This document shows positions 24,200 to 36,785 of a stretch of DNA of 64,000 nt, piece after piece. The stretch is from Castor canadensis. Taxonomy: Eukaryota > Chordata > Mammalia > Rodentia > Castoridae. The stretch covers positions 93,967,598 through 94,031,597 of the forward strand of contig NC_133405.1 in the NCBI RefSeq assembly GCF_047511655.1, in the 5' to 3' direction. The translations under genes were made by a program, and so were the position numbers. Each line of letters begins with the position of its first letter. The stretch's first letter is position 1. The notes below the pieces were generated by a model. That model was not told where the DNA came from. It did not search any database and saw only the letters and a program-made list of their open reading frames with translations.

Positions 24200-25735
24200 A
24201 AAGGTCATTTTCCTCCTAGACAGTGCAGCCCATTTCTCTGTCTTACCATTCTCTCTTGGTCCCTGGTCCAATAACAAGGTTATCATTCAGGGCATATCTG
24301 GCCAGCCCCTAGAGTGCTATTTTACTCAGCCTCTGGCCTGCTCTTGGGGAGACCTCCACTTTTGTCACTTTTTTCTCATAGTCCCTGAGACTCCAGTGTC
24401 CCTGCTGGGATGGGATTTATGATCTCAAGTAAAAACTCAAAGTCTACTCCCCCGCCTGGGGACTATCTTTGCTGCCCCCTTCTTCTTCATGAACAAATAG
24501 ATCCCTCACAGTTTCCACATCAAAAACAGTATCCCCTCAAGCCTGAGGGATGAAGAGGCCTCTTACCTATCATAAATTCCTTAAAAAAAACAAGGGCTAC
24601 AAATTAGTTGCTCCAGCCCCTACAATACTCCTATTCTTGCTGTCAATAGGGGCCAAATAAATGGAGGTTTGTTCAAGATCTCTGAATCATTAATGAAGCA
24701 GTCATTCCCCTCCACCCAGTTGTTCCCAATCCTCATACTCTAATGGTTCAAATACGCTCAAAAGCCCAGTATTACTCTGTACTAGATTTAAAGGATGCTT
24801 TCTTTTGCATCCCTTTGCATCCTGACCGTCAGCCTCTGTTTGCCTTTGAAGAACCCACTAACTCCTCACAACAACTAACTTGGACAGTTTTGCCAAAAGG
24901 ATTTAGAGAAAGTCCTCATCATTTTGGACAGGCCCTAACCAGAGACTTAATAGATTTGTACTATGCAGAGGACCCCCTTCTTCAATATGTTGATGACTTA
25001 CTCCTGTGTGGAGCCACAGAGCTCCTCATCTCCAGGGCTGCTGAGTCCCTTTTAAACTTCCTGGCCTCCTGGGGATACAAAGTCTCCAAGGAAAAGTCTC
25101 AATTATGCCTCCCTCAGGTCACCTACTTAGGCATGGTCTTAAAGGGACAGACTCGCTCCTTGAGTCACGAGTGGATCGACCCAATCCTCCAATACCCACT
25201 ACCCCAGACCATAAAGCAGCTTAGAGCTTTCTTGGGAGCTACAGGATTTTGCAGAATCTGGACCCCTAGATATGCAGCCCTTGCCAGGCCCTTATACAAG
25301 CTCCTAAAAGATGCTCAGTGAGGCTCTCAATCCCTTTTAGAATGGGACCCTGAGAACATAAAAGCTTTTCAGGCCCTCAAATGGTCACTCCAAACAGCCC
25401 TGGCATTGAGCTTGCCCACTCAAGACTGCTTCCAGCTGTATGTCTATAAGAAGGGGTGGGGGCGCCCTAGGGGAACTAACCTAGCTCTGAGAGCCCACTC
25501 TGCAACCATTGGGATATTTGAGCAGAGAACTAGACAATGTCACTAAAGGATGGCCAGGGTGACTAAGGGCCCTACGGGAAACCTGTCTCTTGATCCCAGA
25601 GGCCCAGAAATTAATTCTTGGACAGCCCTTAACCATATATACTCCACATGATCTAGGAGGGCTTCTAAGAGCTAAAGGAGGACTATAGTTATCAGACAAC
25701 AGACTACTTAAGTATCGGGCCCAATCATTAGATGT
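24200..25735 (+). pseudogene. ERV pol remnant (protease and reverse transcriptase)
   Basis: The protease active-site region at about 24,215 reads LLDSAAHFS, with Asp-Ser-Ala in place of the usual Asp-Thr/Ser-Gly. The RT core is open for 192 codons at 24,743-25,321, with LPKGF and the catalytic YVDD motif. It ends in a TGA where the RT connection begins. The following 400 bases still resemble the RT connection/RNase H boundary but are broken. Integrase is absent. Confidence 0.85.
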
Positions 25736-25799
25736 CCAGATGTGAGTCTTTGGGTGTGCTTTGCTTTATTTCACGTACTGTATTTCTCTGAGAATTCTA

Positions 25800-26560
25800 A
25801 ACTCACTTGTTCAACACACATTAATTAAGGTTCGCTACATGACAGGCATGATTTCAGTTAACCTGTGATGCTTGCGTGAACAAATCACAAATTCCCTTGT
25901 CCTTTTGAATGGTACACACAAGAGCAAGAACACAGAAAGTAAAATGTGAACTCTTAACATAAGGAATTGTACAGTAAGGTAAGCAGTGATAATCACTTTG
26001 GGTACAGGTGGCATCGGCTCTTTACACAGAGCCCAGTAAAGAGGAACAGGTCACTGGGAATGCTGGCACAGAGAGGGAGTGTTCACTAGTTTAAGGTAAG
26101 CAAGGTAAGCTTCAATGGAGCATGGCATTGGAGGAAGGATATGAAGAAAGAGAGAGACTTGTCCAGGCATAAGGACCAGCTGATACAGACTCTAAGGCCT
26201 GTGAAACTCCTGCATGTTTGAGGAAAGGTATAGGAGCCAGCATGTCTGGCATGCAGTGAGCAAATAGGTAAAAAGGAGGAGACAAGGTTAGAGAGATTAA
26301 CAAATACCAATTTACATAGGAACAATTAGGAAATTTAAGGAATCTGCTTAGTGCATATGGGAAGTGCGAGAGGAAGGAGAGAAGCATTGTGGGTTTGAGC
26401 AGAAGAGTGACATCACCTGTCATGCCTTTACAGAGGATCAGTTTGATTTCTTCATGTGTTGAGAACAGAGTGAATGCGGGCGACAGAGGTGGGAGCACGA
26501 AGATCAGAGAGGAATTTGTTCTTGCAAGTAAAGCTGGAGAGGATGCAGGCCTCGACCCTG
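25800..26560 (-). mobile_element. L2 fragment, antisense
   Basis: The plus-strand text follows the reverse complement of the L2 3' region: 'acacattaattaaggttcgc...gacaggcatg', then 'gaggaaaggtataggagcc' and 'tttgagcagaagagtgacatca'. Old and diverged; the ends are approximate. Confidence 0.55.
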
Positions 26561-27784
26561 GTAACAGGAGATGTGATATGACAAGAACTGCTCGCAGTCA
26601 GGCTGCATGTTGAGACTGACCCACAGAATTCCTATTGGTTTGGGTGTGGCATGTCAGTGAGAAGCAAGGCTTACCTGGGATGTTTTCCTGAGCACAGAGC
26701 AGACTGGAATTGGTATCAAGTGATATGAAGGGGTTTTACCAGTGGGGAGGCTATCAGGAATTCAGTACTGCACATGCTGACCTAAGATGTTTCTTTGACA
26801 TCCTTGTGAATTTTGAGTTGTAGTTGCATATGTAACGCAGGAATCTGGCTGAAAGGTCTATGCCTCACATACCTAGAGGGCACCAAAAACTCATGAGTCT
26901 ACTTTAGCTCTGCTTAGGTAGTGAAAAAAGACAGAAAAGAACAGCACTTAACAAACAGAGCCTTGCAGTGGAACAGGACTGGGCAAAAGAGAACACAACT
27001 ACAGATGAGTTGGAAAAGTCTGCACTAATAACTTGTAGAGGAGAAAGAAAATGTCAAAGTACTTTATACACATGTGTGAAACAAGCATAATGAAACTTGT
27101 TAAAAATTGTTTAAAAAGGGAAGAAGGGAGGTAGAGAAAGAGGAATAAAAGGGGTGAATTTCTTCAAAATACATTATATGCATGCATGGAAATATCACAA
27201 TGAAACAACTGTGCACAAGAAATATACACTAATATGTATAAAGACATGGAAGTGCACACTACTCAAACGGATGATGTGAGGTCACATAAGATGAGGATTG
27301 AGAAACAGCCGTGGCATTTGCCAATGCAGATGTGCCTGGTGACATTTACAAGAGCAGTTTCTTTGGAAGAGTGAGTGATCAAACCTGTTTTGGACAGGTT
27401 TAATAGAGAATGGGCTGGTGAGGAAACAATAGTATGGAGAAGTCTTAAAAGGAGTTTTGCAACAACAAGGAGAAAAAATGGTATCATGAGTTGGGGAAGA
27501 GAGAGTCAGGAACAGTTTTACTTCTGTTGGGAGTAATACTGGTGTGCTGAAGGCAATGTTGCAAAGGAGTGAAATCGATAGCACAGGGGTGGCAGAGAGA
27601 CTCCTTGCCACAGAAACACTGGGTAAGCAGGAGGGCACAGGGTCCTTGTGCAAAGATGAGGGCTGGAGCATGCATGTGGACTTGCAAGTTCTGGATTAGG
27701 TAGACATCCAGTAGACATTCTGGCCACCTGAATTCAGCCACATGAGGTCAGGCACCTGTGGATTCCTTGAGCCTCCTTTTCTAA
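26561..27784. other. Non-coding stretch; possible old rodent L1 3' UTR inside
   Basis: 27,110-27,245 ('gaagaagggaggtagagaaag', then 'acattatatgcatgcatgg') resembles the 3' UTR of older rodent L1s. 27,263-27,750 carries overlapping antisense open frames without domain resemblance. No gene was seen. Confidence 0.35.
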
Positions 27785-27995
27785 GGAGTATCTATTACGT
27801 ACCAGGTGCACACACCAGGACAACTTGCTAGCATTTAATCATTCAAAGAACCACCATGTGGGGAATATCATGATCCACATGCTACAAGAGAGAGATGTGC
27901 TGCACAAGGAGGATAGATGGAGTGGCCAAGGTCACTTAGAAAACAATAAGAGAAGTGAATCTTTGAGCCCGAACAGTCTGCTTGTCCAGGTCTTT
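27785..27995 (+). mobile_element. MIR fragment
   Basis: The MIR core order is recognisable: 'tattacgtaccaggtgcac', then 'caaggtcacttagaaaacaa' and 'tgagcccgaacagtctgc'. Confidence 0.6.
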
Positions 27996-27999
27996 TGGT

Positions 28000-28517
28000 A
28001 ACAAAAGGCTCAGACCTGCTGGATAGTCAGCGTGTAACATTTCTCTTGCAGCCCCTTACACTGGTCGCAACCCTGTGCTGTGAATAACACCTGCTGGCAG
28101 TGACCAGGTGGAGCCACAGTCTGCATGTCTGGGCACCTCCCTCGGTTTGCTGTGAGCAGTGCTCCATCAGTGCATGCGTGGCTCTGTTCTGAGTCTGAGG
28201 TTGAGGCTGAGGAGCAGCTCCTCTCTGTGATGCTGACTTGCTTCCATCAAACCCTGCTGTGATGATGGCCCAGCTCCAAGAGGAACAGTGACCCCACAAC
28301 TACAGAAGTGTCCTTCCACTGCTTTTCTGCACGCACTTACTACCCAAAGACCTGTTACCTGACCAAGCCGACATAGCCAGCACAGCAAATTGCTTGGAAG
28401 ATTGAAAACCCTGAACAAGCTTACAGGACACTAGGCCACTTGTGCCATTATCACTTAGACTATTGGCTACAACCCCCCCCCACACACACATGGTGTGATC
28501 GTTCTCCTGAAAGTGTA

Positions 28518-28557
<40 letters not shown>

Positions 28558-29340
28558 CTGTGTACATTTATGACTGTGTGGATGTGTGTGTCTTCATTCT
28601 GTCATCTTCCCACTCCCTACTAATTTTGTCAGGGACTGATTCCGCCTGAGATGACCCCAAGGAATAAGATGCAGCCCCACATTCAGGGTGAAACTGGGAG
28701 CAGATATAGGTTTTACAGGGCTGGGTCTCAGGGTGCAGAGTCCAGGCTCATCCCAGGAAAGAATAACCTTTTTCTGTTCTATGCCAGGGAGAATGAGGCT
28801 AGACCCCATCAGAAGAAACATCAGTGGAAGTGCTAAATTGGAGGGGAACTTACTTTATAGATGAGCCCTCTCTAAGGCACACACCCAGAAATTGCAGACA
28901 AGGCCTTTGGGTTCCCACCTCTCTACTGATGGACATTTTACTATCTTTGTACTCTGCTTTACCTTAAACAGTGCTTGTTGCCTGTTTTGAGAAGCACTCT
29001 CCTACCAGTTTCTCCCTGGACCTGTGGCTGCAGCTGTGGTCAATGTTGCCAGATTTGGTTTGGAGCACCCCTGGCCCATGGGATGCTGAAACCTGGAGAG
29101 CTGCCAGGACTGAGGATGGGTACCTCTGAATCCCTGATAAATAGCACTTAATGTAAACCATGCAAGTCTAGTGGAAGCATGCTAGTCTCGTGCTAGAGTG
29201 TCTACTCGATACATCACCTTGGACGCCCATTCAAAGTTATCTAAGTTATGCCACCCTGACTTTACACCTCCAAAATCATCAGTAATGTCTCCTGTTTTGT
29301 AGACATGTTGAGAGAAATAGATCAGTTGATCTTCAAAAAC
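28000..29340. other. Non-coding stretch with short simple repeats
   Basis: Overlapping open frames on both strands at 28,027-28,836 have no recognisable domain. A C-run followed by (CA)n lies at 28,472-28,491. Nothing else was recognised. Confidence 0.35.
28521..28552. repeat. (GT)n microsatellite
   Basis: About 16 GT units with one GC interruption at the end. It generates a Cys-Val repeat frame that is an artefact. Confidence 0.97.
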
Positions 29341-29345
29341 TCCTA

Positions 29346-29478
29346 GAGTGGACCTGGACATGGTGGTTCATGTCTCTAATCCTAGCTACCTGGGAGATGG
29401 TGAGAGGAACATTGTGGTCCAAGGCCGGCCACCAGGTAAAAAGCCAGACCCTACCTGAAAAAATGAGCTAAAGAAAAA
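29346..29478 (+). mobile_element. B1-like SINE
   Basis: 'gacatggtggttcatgtctc', 'taatcctagctacctggg' and 'ccaaggccggccaccag', followed by 'gaccctacctgaaaaaatgag' and an A-rich tail. This is the left half of the dimeric SINE. Confidence 0.8.
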
Positions 29479-29479
29479 A

Positions 29480-30855
29480 AGACTTGAAGTGCAACTCAAG
29501 TGAAGGAGTAGAGACAAACACCTTTGAGTTGAAAAAAAAAAGTAACAAACCAAAAATAAAAAGCAGAAAGAAAATTAAAGAAAAACCTCTTAGGCTAGGG
29601 CTTCCCAAATTACCTGTGCTGAAACTTTCAACTTTTTCCACATCAGTCACTCACAGATCAATCAACACATTTGTATAATTAGAGGAATATGAATTACTAG
29701 AAAGAAAAAACTGGCAAAGACATAGAAAGTCCAAGACCCAATTTTTATCACCAAAAGGACCATCGCTGAATGATATAGGCCTTGCCATACATACACTTGC
29801 ACATTCTGTACTTACCACAGACTCGCACCAACCTTTTGTAAAGCAGCACTTGCATCAGTAGACTCTGGCACCATGCCTAGTCATCATAGAAATTCACCAA
29901 TGGCTGCTGTTGCAGGACTTGACTGCAAAACATGTTTCTATCATGAAGGAACTTCAATGACAAGAAGTTGCAACTACACAGAACAAGAAATACAAAAAGA
30001 TTCAACTGATGACAGTCAAGAGTGTTATGCACAGCAATGGGAAAAGCAGACATCACAGTCATGAAGGATTCTCTGGGCCTTAATGCCCACGGATGGAACC
30101 TACTTTGTAGCTTTTTTGTATTCTATGATTGTATGACAACTTCATGATAATTACAAAATTTCTTCAAGCCCTGAAAAAATATTAATCCTAACCCCACAAA
30201 CCACGGGTTATTTGTGCTAACATTGTGTGGAGCCTTTATTTATTCTCAGATTCTGCTTTTGGAATGTGTGGAGACTTTCACTGTCTAGGCAGGAAGACGA
30301 TAACAGTGATAACAAAAACATTAACCAATGGTGCACATATTTCTGGCTGCACATACTCACTTATTTGTAAACGTTTATACTGGTTTTCTATATTAGATAC
30401 AAACCATTACCTTGACCCACAGCCCATGCTGTTATCATTGTTGACCTCCTCAGCACCCTTGGCAGAGACTTCTACAGTTGTTGTGTCTGGGAGTACCCAA
30501 AGGGTGACACAAAGCACTATCTGTGCCCCAAATCTCCAACAAGCAATCATGGAGACCCCTGAGAAAGCCTGGCTGTAGCCTCCACCTAAAATGATGAGCC
30601 CTGTTATGTTGGCACTGCCTCTTAAACAAACCAGGACCCAGGTGCCACAGCAGATCTTCATTCCATATGGACTTGTATGGAATGGCTTGGTCTCTACCTT
30701 GCTCCCTATGGTGGATTCTGAAGCAGCTCTACCAAACCCACACTGCTCTCCTAGGAAGGCAGCCCCCTCATGCTCCTTCCTATAATCAAGGTCAATTACA
30801 ATCAAATCCCCTGTCTCCAACACAGGTTACAGGTAGTGTTTGCTGAGACTCCCAT
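29480..30855. other. Non-coding stretch, no recognised feature
   Basis: Opposing open frames of 117 codons (30,225-30,578, plus) and 138 codons (30,407-30,823, minus) overlap each other and show no domain. A diverged LTR or other repeat is possible but I could not place it. Confidence 0.3.
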
Positions 30856-30859
30856 ACAG

Positions 30860-30985
30860 TACTTAATAGGCTACACCCTCTCTAGGAAAAATTTCAAATC
30901 AGCCCCATTTTAAAGACTAGAAAATCATACTTGAGGGAGGATTCTAGCACCAGATGATGGCTAGGAAGCAGAAAGTCAGAAACCC
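30860..30985 (+). mobile_element. MIR fragment
   Basis: 'ccattttaaagactagaaaa' and the following 'agcagaaagtcagaaaccc' match the order of the MIR core. Diverged. Confidence 0.5.
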
Positions 30986-31047
30986 AGGTATACAGCAGCA
31001 GGTATGCACATATACAAAGTTAGTTTTATTGTCTATCAATCTGTCTT

Positions 31048-31048
<1 letters not shown>

Positions 31049-31086
<38 letters not shown>

Positions 31087-31226
31087 CCTCTCCATCTTTC
31101 CTCTCTCATCCCCACCCCCTCTCCCCATTTCCCCTCTTCTCTGCTCCCCTTCCCCCTTCTTTCCTCTTTCTCCTCTCTTTCCCCCTCCTGCTGGTCCTCC
31201 TCCTCCTCCTCCTCCTGCTTCTTCTA
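31049..31226. repeat. (ATCT)n microsatellite followed by a polypyrimidine tract
   Basis: About ten ATCT units at 31,049-31,086 run straight into a C/T-only stretch of about 130 bases that includes (TCC)n. Such purine/pyrimidine-asymmetric DNA can adopt triplex structure. Confidence 0.95.
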
Positions 31227-31239
31227 TCAGAAAATAGTA

Positions 31240-31420
31240 TTCCCCCCTCATTCACTTGGCTGTGTGAGATTGAACAAATCCTTTCCCTCCTTTGAGTCTC
31301 AGCACCTTCAACTATAGAATGGATATAGCAAGATAACACCTACTCAACAACGTAGCTGGGACAATTAAGTGAGGTACAGTGCATGCAACTGCTTTCTACA
31401 GAAAACAGGTGCACAGAAAA
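31240..31420 (-). mobile_element. MIR fragment, antisense
   Basis: 'gtgtgagattgaacaaatcc', 'tttgagtctcagcacctt' and 'atagaatggatatagcaaga' correspond to the reverse complement of the MIR core. Confidence 0.65.
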
Positions 31421-31424
31421 TATC

Positions 31425-32047
31425 TTACCCATAATGTTGCACTTAAAGCACTATGGAACTGGTCACATGGCTACCAAATTGGGGAGAAAGGCTGCATGTC
31501 CTGTCTGATTTCCCTGGAAGCACAAAAATATCTGTGGTCAGAGGATCAATCCATGATTCTGTAGTCTTAATACATTTTGCTGTAATTTAAGCTCCACAGG
31601 ATCAAAATTCCACTTCTTTCCACACTGTGTTTGCTGATCTGTTCCAAATACCCTGAACAGGACTTCAGGTGTGCTACACAGTCACAATTCACGTGAATTG
31701 CATATGAACGGATTTTTTGAGCATCTAGTGGTCAGGATAAATATGGTAATGATGGTGAATATTTTAAGTGAGTGAGGTACTGACAGAGAGTTGCTAAGAC
31801 TGGTGTCTAAGCTTTTAAGTGAAATATTGTTGGGGAGAGACAGTGTAGGACATTTACCCATGCCTTAATGGCAATAAAACCAGAGCACAAGGTCTGATTA
31901 AGTTTCTTAGTATCTCTTTGCTCATATATTAAAAATGATTTACACTGGAAACAAACGTACTGATGTAAAATTTTAAGTAGACAAAAAAATCATCCCAAAT
32001 TTGGCACTCCGGCCCAAGGGCCAGGGAAACTCAGACTCCCATTTTTT
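31425..32047. other. Non-coding stretch outside duplicon A
   Basis: Unique-looking sequence. It ends where homology to the segment at 60,152 begins. Confidence 0.4.
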
Positions 32048-34329
32048 TCCACCTATACTTCTAAACCAAGAAATTTATGTTTTTCCAGTCCTGGCAAGAG
32101 AGACACATTATGTTTTCTTCAACAAATGAATATATTTGCTTCAGACTATAGGAGATACAGAAACCACATGAAGTGTGTGGAAGTTTTCAGGTTCTTTAAA
32201 AATCTCTCATGAGACAAGGGGGCAATGGAAAAGGCAGTGGATTGTAGATGATGTTGAGTCACACCTGGTTGTTTTCATTGTTGTGATATAGTATGGTGGT
32301 TATGTTAAGCAAGGTCCTTATTTGTTAGAACTGATTCCTGGAGGAGATGATTTGATGTGTATACGTGGCTTCTACTATTCCCTGGCAGGGATGTGGTGGG
32401 GAGTGTGATGGAGGATAGATAAAACCAGAATTAAAGAAAGTTAATGATTGCTGAAGCTGATAGTCTTGAACTTAATGGGCACCTGGCAAGCATTGCATTG
32501 TAGTGTATTTTCTGCTTTTATGTGCTTGAAATTTTCCAAAATACATTAAAAATTAAAGAAAAGAAATGCTTGAGTTAGTGAATGAGAGTATAGTGGGGGG
32601 CAAGGAATGAGGAAGAGAAAGGCATAGGAAATGGCCATATTCATGGGAATACCATCAAGGGAAATATGAAAAATACCTGTAAATTATCGATCATATGTTG
32701 ATAGGCACCCTTTCAATTGTAGTATTGGACAGACATAAGACATCCTTAAACAAAAGATGCCCCATAATAAGCAGCAACAAAGACTAAAAGGAAGGATGGT
32801 CTTGCAAATTCATTAATGGACTGCATTTTGTTTTAAAGAGGCATCACTGTTTTTCAATCTTTGCTGTTGAACAATAAACAAATTCCCCTATGGTAAGAAT
32901 ACTGAGGGTGTTGTGTTTCAGGTTCTTGAACCTAAAATAATCTGGGTGACAGGAATTACTATTACAAGAGTATGGTAAAAAAAAAAACAAGTGAGATGTA
33001 CAGTTTTCTGGGGAACAAAACTCTACTACATCATTTTACCCACATCAGCACTATTTCCAAGACAATAGCAATATATCAAAGAAACCTTGTACACATTTTA
33101 GGACTTCCACCTTGGGGATGCTTTAGGCTTGAAGATCCATTTCCTTGGGGTAAGTGGTGACAGTCTTTGCAGAGTGCCCCGTTAAACATCACAACTCTGC
33201 TCATAGTAGTCAGACAGGATGGTATGTGAGACAGGTGTCCAAATTGTGTTTATATGGGTGGCACACGGGAGTGTTTATGTATATACAGGTGTGTGTGAAC
33301 CTCTGTGCACACATGTGTATGTGTGTGCATGTGTGTTTGTGTTAAGTAAAGTCAAATTATCTGGAATTGTGGTGCTCCCTTCCTAGAAAGGAGTGAGAAA
33401 CTGTTCTAGTCTGCATAAAGTACTTTTTTAAACCAAATACATAGTACAGTGACCTGAAAAAATTGTTACACTTATTTTCTCATCATTAAAAAGATTCCAA
33501 TGTGCACATTAAAACAGTCTCTGGAAATGAAGAGAGAAAAAAGTTGCGTATTTCCTGAACAGTCAAAACTGCACTCTATATATTGCTATATATGCTCTTC
33601 CTTATAATATTCTATGCATACGCCTGTTAGTTATCTAGAGATCATACTAACAATTAGGTTTTAGGTCTTATTTGCTTTTTCCTTGATTTTATTTTGATTT
33701 GTGAAGTAGGCGATGTAAAACTGAACACCATTTCCCCAAGTATTGAAAAACTGCAGTTCTGACAGTGATACAATCATATGTAATTAAACTGGCCCTGGAA
33801 ATTCGAGCATCTCATTTCCAGAGAGCACCTGATTCTACCAACATGGAGCCCGGAGTCTCCAGATCACTGTCAGATTGTGAGGTGGATCCTGGCAAAGGCA
33901 GGGGAAGACAGTGTGATAAAGGGACCACCCCTAACACACCCTACACACCCTACAAATGTAAAACATGCTGTTACTAAAAGTGAAATACATCCTCAAAAAC
34001 CTTTTTGGGTGTTGCCATCACAGTGGACTGATGCAAAGAATCAGTTTAACTGTGAGCTAGCCAAGAGCTGGCTGTAAGTCACATTGTACTTAGAGTGGGA
34101 TTGTGCGCTGGGTGAAGAAACGATGTAAGTAACTCCTAACAGCAGCACATGGTTCAGAGAGGATTTATTACAGAAAAAATAAAACAAAATATCCCAACTG
34201 AATTGAGGAATAGAATGAAGTAACTCCTTATCAAGAAAAAGTAAAGGTAAATTTTTGTGCAATTAGACCTTTTGTATTTCTATGGTCCATATGAAAGTAT
34301 TTCGATCATTTATGTTAAGAATTACCAGG

Positions 34330-34888
34330 GCAGATGAAGAAGAATGAAATCTTATCATTTGCAAGTAAATGGATGGAACTGGAGACCATCATTCTGAGCA
34401 AGGTTAGCCAGGCTCAGAAGGCCAAAACTCATATGTTCTCCCTCAGATGTGGACTTTAGATCTAGGGCAAATACAGCAATGTGGTTGGACTTGGATCACA
34501 TGACAAGGGGAGAGCACATATGGGACATATGGGGATAGGTAAGAAATCCAAAACATGAAAGCATTTGATGTCCCCACTCCAGAGGAATTAATACAGAAAC
34601 CTTAAAGTGACAGAGGTCAACACGAGAAGGGGATCGGAACCAGTGTAAAGATCAGTAAGAGATGAATCAGCTTGGAATGCTAGGAATCTCTCTGTATAGC
34701 TATCAGAGAGATGCTAGGAATCTCTCTGTATAGCTATCCTTAACTCAACTAGCAAAAACACTTTGTCTTTCTCATTATGCTTATGTCTTCTCTTCAACAA
34801 AATTAGAGAAGGGAGGGAGTGGGGGTGGGGAGCAGGGGGGAGAAATGACCCAATGTATGCACATGTGAATAAATGAATAAAAAAAAAA
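34330..34888 (+). mobile_element. L1 3' end with 17-bp target-site duplication
   Basis: Starts at 'atgaagaagaatgaaatct' in ORF2 and runs to an A-rich tail at 34,875-34,888. It is flanked by identical copies of AAGAATTACCAGGGCAG at about 34,313 and 34,889. Copy B has the uninterrupted site. A 31-bp stretch ('gctaggaatctctctgtatag' with flank) is tandemly repeated near 34,680-34,735. Confidence 0.93.
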
Positions 34889-34905
34889 GAATTACCAGGG
34901 CAGGG

Positions 34906-35006
34906 GGTCGGGGGAAGAAGGAGGGAGCGGGGCGGGGGGCGGTGGGTAGAGGGGAGAAATGGCCCAAACAATGTATACACATACGAATAAACGAATAAAA
35001 AAAAAT
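34906..35006 (+). mobile_element. Second, very short L1 3' end at the same target
   Basis: Only the G-rich 3' UTR tract, 'gagaaatggcccaaacaatg', 'tacacatacgaata' and an A-tail remain. It is followed by a third copy of ATTACCAGGGCAG at about 35,007. Two independent insertions thus share the same target sequence. Confidence 0.88.
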
Positions 35007-35018
35007 TACCAGGGCAGA

Positions 35019-35330
35019 TATTGGCTAAAGGCCACAATCCAGCACTTGGGAGGCAGAAATGGGAGGATCTTGTATGAAGCCAGCCGGGGCAAAAAGTTAC
35101 TCAACAAACAATCTGGCATCATGATGGTTCAAGCCTGTAATCCCAGCTACATAAGAGGAGGATATATGAGGGTTTTAGCACAAAGCCAGACCCAGAGAGA
35201 ACATAAGACACTATGTGAAAAATAGATAAAGCAAGAATAGGGTTGTAGATGTGACTCAAGTTTTAGAACAATTACCTGACAAATGGGAGGTCCTGAGTTC
35301 AAGTCCCGGTACTCCCCCAAAAAAGGATAA
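35019..35330 (+). mobile_element. Dimeric B1/ID SINE shared by copies A and B
   Basis: A B1-like part ('gcacttgggaggcagaaatg', 'caagcctgtaatcccagcta') is followed by the ID-like half ('gagttcaagtcccggtactc') and an A-tail. It is present at 50,425-50,756 in copy B, inverted, so it predates the duplication. Confidence 0.9.
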
Positions 35331-36289
35331 AACCTTATTGTAGCCAAAAAGTTAATTGCTGTATCAAAAGACAGAAATGATCATTATGGTAAATTATACA
35401 TGATACACAATTGATCCTAAATTAATCACTACTATTTCACACAGTTAACTAGACTCGTTTTTAGTAAACAATATTATTTATGGAGCCAAAAAAGAAATGT
35501 GAAATAATTTGTAATAATTGTAATTATTTGTAATTGTAGTAAACACCTAGCTTTCATATTTCGTGTTAAAGTAATATTGTGTGCACTGCTAATTATGACA
35601 CTCATGCTTTCTAGTCTCCCATGGTTGTGTCCTATGTATGATAATGTAAAACACTGGTCATCACAAACTTTATTTTGTGATTTGTAAGATTTCTAAAAAT
35701 TGTCTTCTCATTTCAGTAGACTGGTTTCACACCATATGTTATGAGTCTAAATTACAAAGTTACATTTTCCTCTTTATTATTTTTGGGTTTTATTATCATT
35801 TCATGGCCAAAAATAATTATTTATTATGTAGTGGTAGATAGTCTCCAAATTCGGCTGATATTTTATGAGCATATTTTTCATTTGCCTTTTGAACTTTTAG
35901 ATGAAATGCTTTTGAATTTTCAATATTTCAAATGTGTGAGCTCAGGAAATACACACATGAGGATCATTTAAATTATTTACCATCAATTGGTATAAATTTT
36001 ACTTATAAGAACCACAAACATAAGAGAATGTGACTGTGGTTCATTTGATACCCTTAGAAACAAAGAAAAGTTCTGGCTAGAGAGGACTCTTGTGTCTGAC
36101 TGAAATGGAATAATGATTTCATCTCCTCTGTAAAATGGGGATGATAACAGTAACTCACTCACTGAACTAATATTTTTCATTTAGCTAACAGAACATTTTG
36201 AAAAGTTGATGTGCACTACACCCTCTTAAAGGAAGTATAGGTGGAGCACTTAAGAAAAAGCAAAACTCCCTGCCCTTGGGCTACTTTGA

Positions 36290-36450
36290 CCCATAGAGGA
36301 CATATATTAGAAAGCAGGCAATAAAGTCAAGAAAAGTTAATGGAGAGGGAAACAATCTCAGGTAAGGAAGAGAGATGGACAAGCGTATTGTTCCCTTAGA
36401 TGGTGGGTTCAAGGAAAGCCTCACTTGGTGACATTTAAGCAAAAACCACA
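36290..36450 (-). mobile_element. L2 fragment, antisense (copy A)
   Basis: Reverse complement of the L2 3' end: 'aaagcctcacttggtgaca' corresponds to the usual 'tgtcacctcctcagagagg' region. The inverted partner lies at 49,155-49,330. Confidence 0.6.
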
Positions 36451-36589
36451 ATGAAGACAAGGTAAGATATAGGGGAAGACAGTTGCAAGTAGAGTAATGT
36501 GTATAAAGATCCTGAAATGAAAATAAACTTATGTGTTGAGGTGAACCTTGAGCTTACATACCTTTTGATTTCACAATGCAACAGTCTCT

Positions 36590-36785
36590 GTTACTAAGCA
36601 TGGGACATCTCTTTACATATTGAATCCTCTCCACAACACATACCATTATCATCAGCTTCAGTTCACACAGGAGGAATCCAAGACAGAGTGTAGTTAGGTT
36701 ACCTGTCACAGGTCATACAGCCACAAGTGGAGAGCCAGGATAAAAACCATGTGTGATCCACAGCCCATATTCTTACCTTCTTAGT
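36590..36785 (+). mobile_element. MIR fragment, lost from copy B
   Basis: MIR core pattern with 'acacaggaggaatccaagac' and 'cacaggtcatacagccacaag'. Copy B lacks about 300 bases here, so B has a deletion, since MIRs are far older than this duplication. Confidence 0.65.

Larger units (their letters stand above)
20380..25735 (+). mobile_element. Truncated class I (gamma-like) endogenous retrovirus
   Basis: An old retroviral copy in forward orientation: 5' LTR, primer-binding-site region, leader, gag remnants with two zinc knuckles, protease and reverse transcriptase up to the RT end. It fades out within the RT connection/RNase H region near 25,735. No integrase, envelope or 3' LTR follows. The class I assignment rests on the two CCHC-type knuckles, the capsid text (PFQLSDLREIKKDLG) and the YVDD-type RT. 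All frames carry stops or shifts. It is not capable of producing virus. Confidence 0.9.

Noticed and set aside
28440..28649. Cys-Val repeat protein-like frame
   Set aside because: It arises from the (GT)n microsatellite; the same applies to His-Thr and Val-Cys frames near 54.4 and 61.4 kb.
30225..30823. Overlapping frames on both strands as genes
   Set aside because: They overlap antisense to each other, lack start context and show no known domain.
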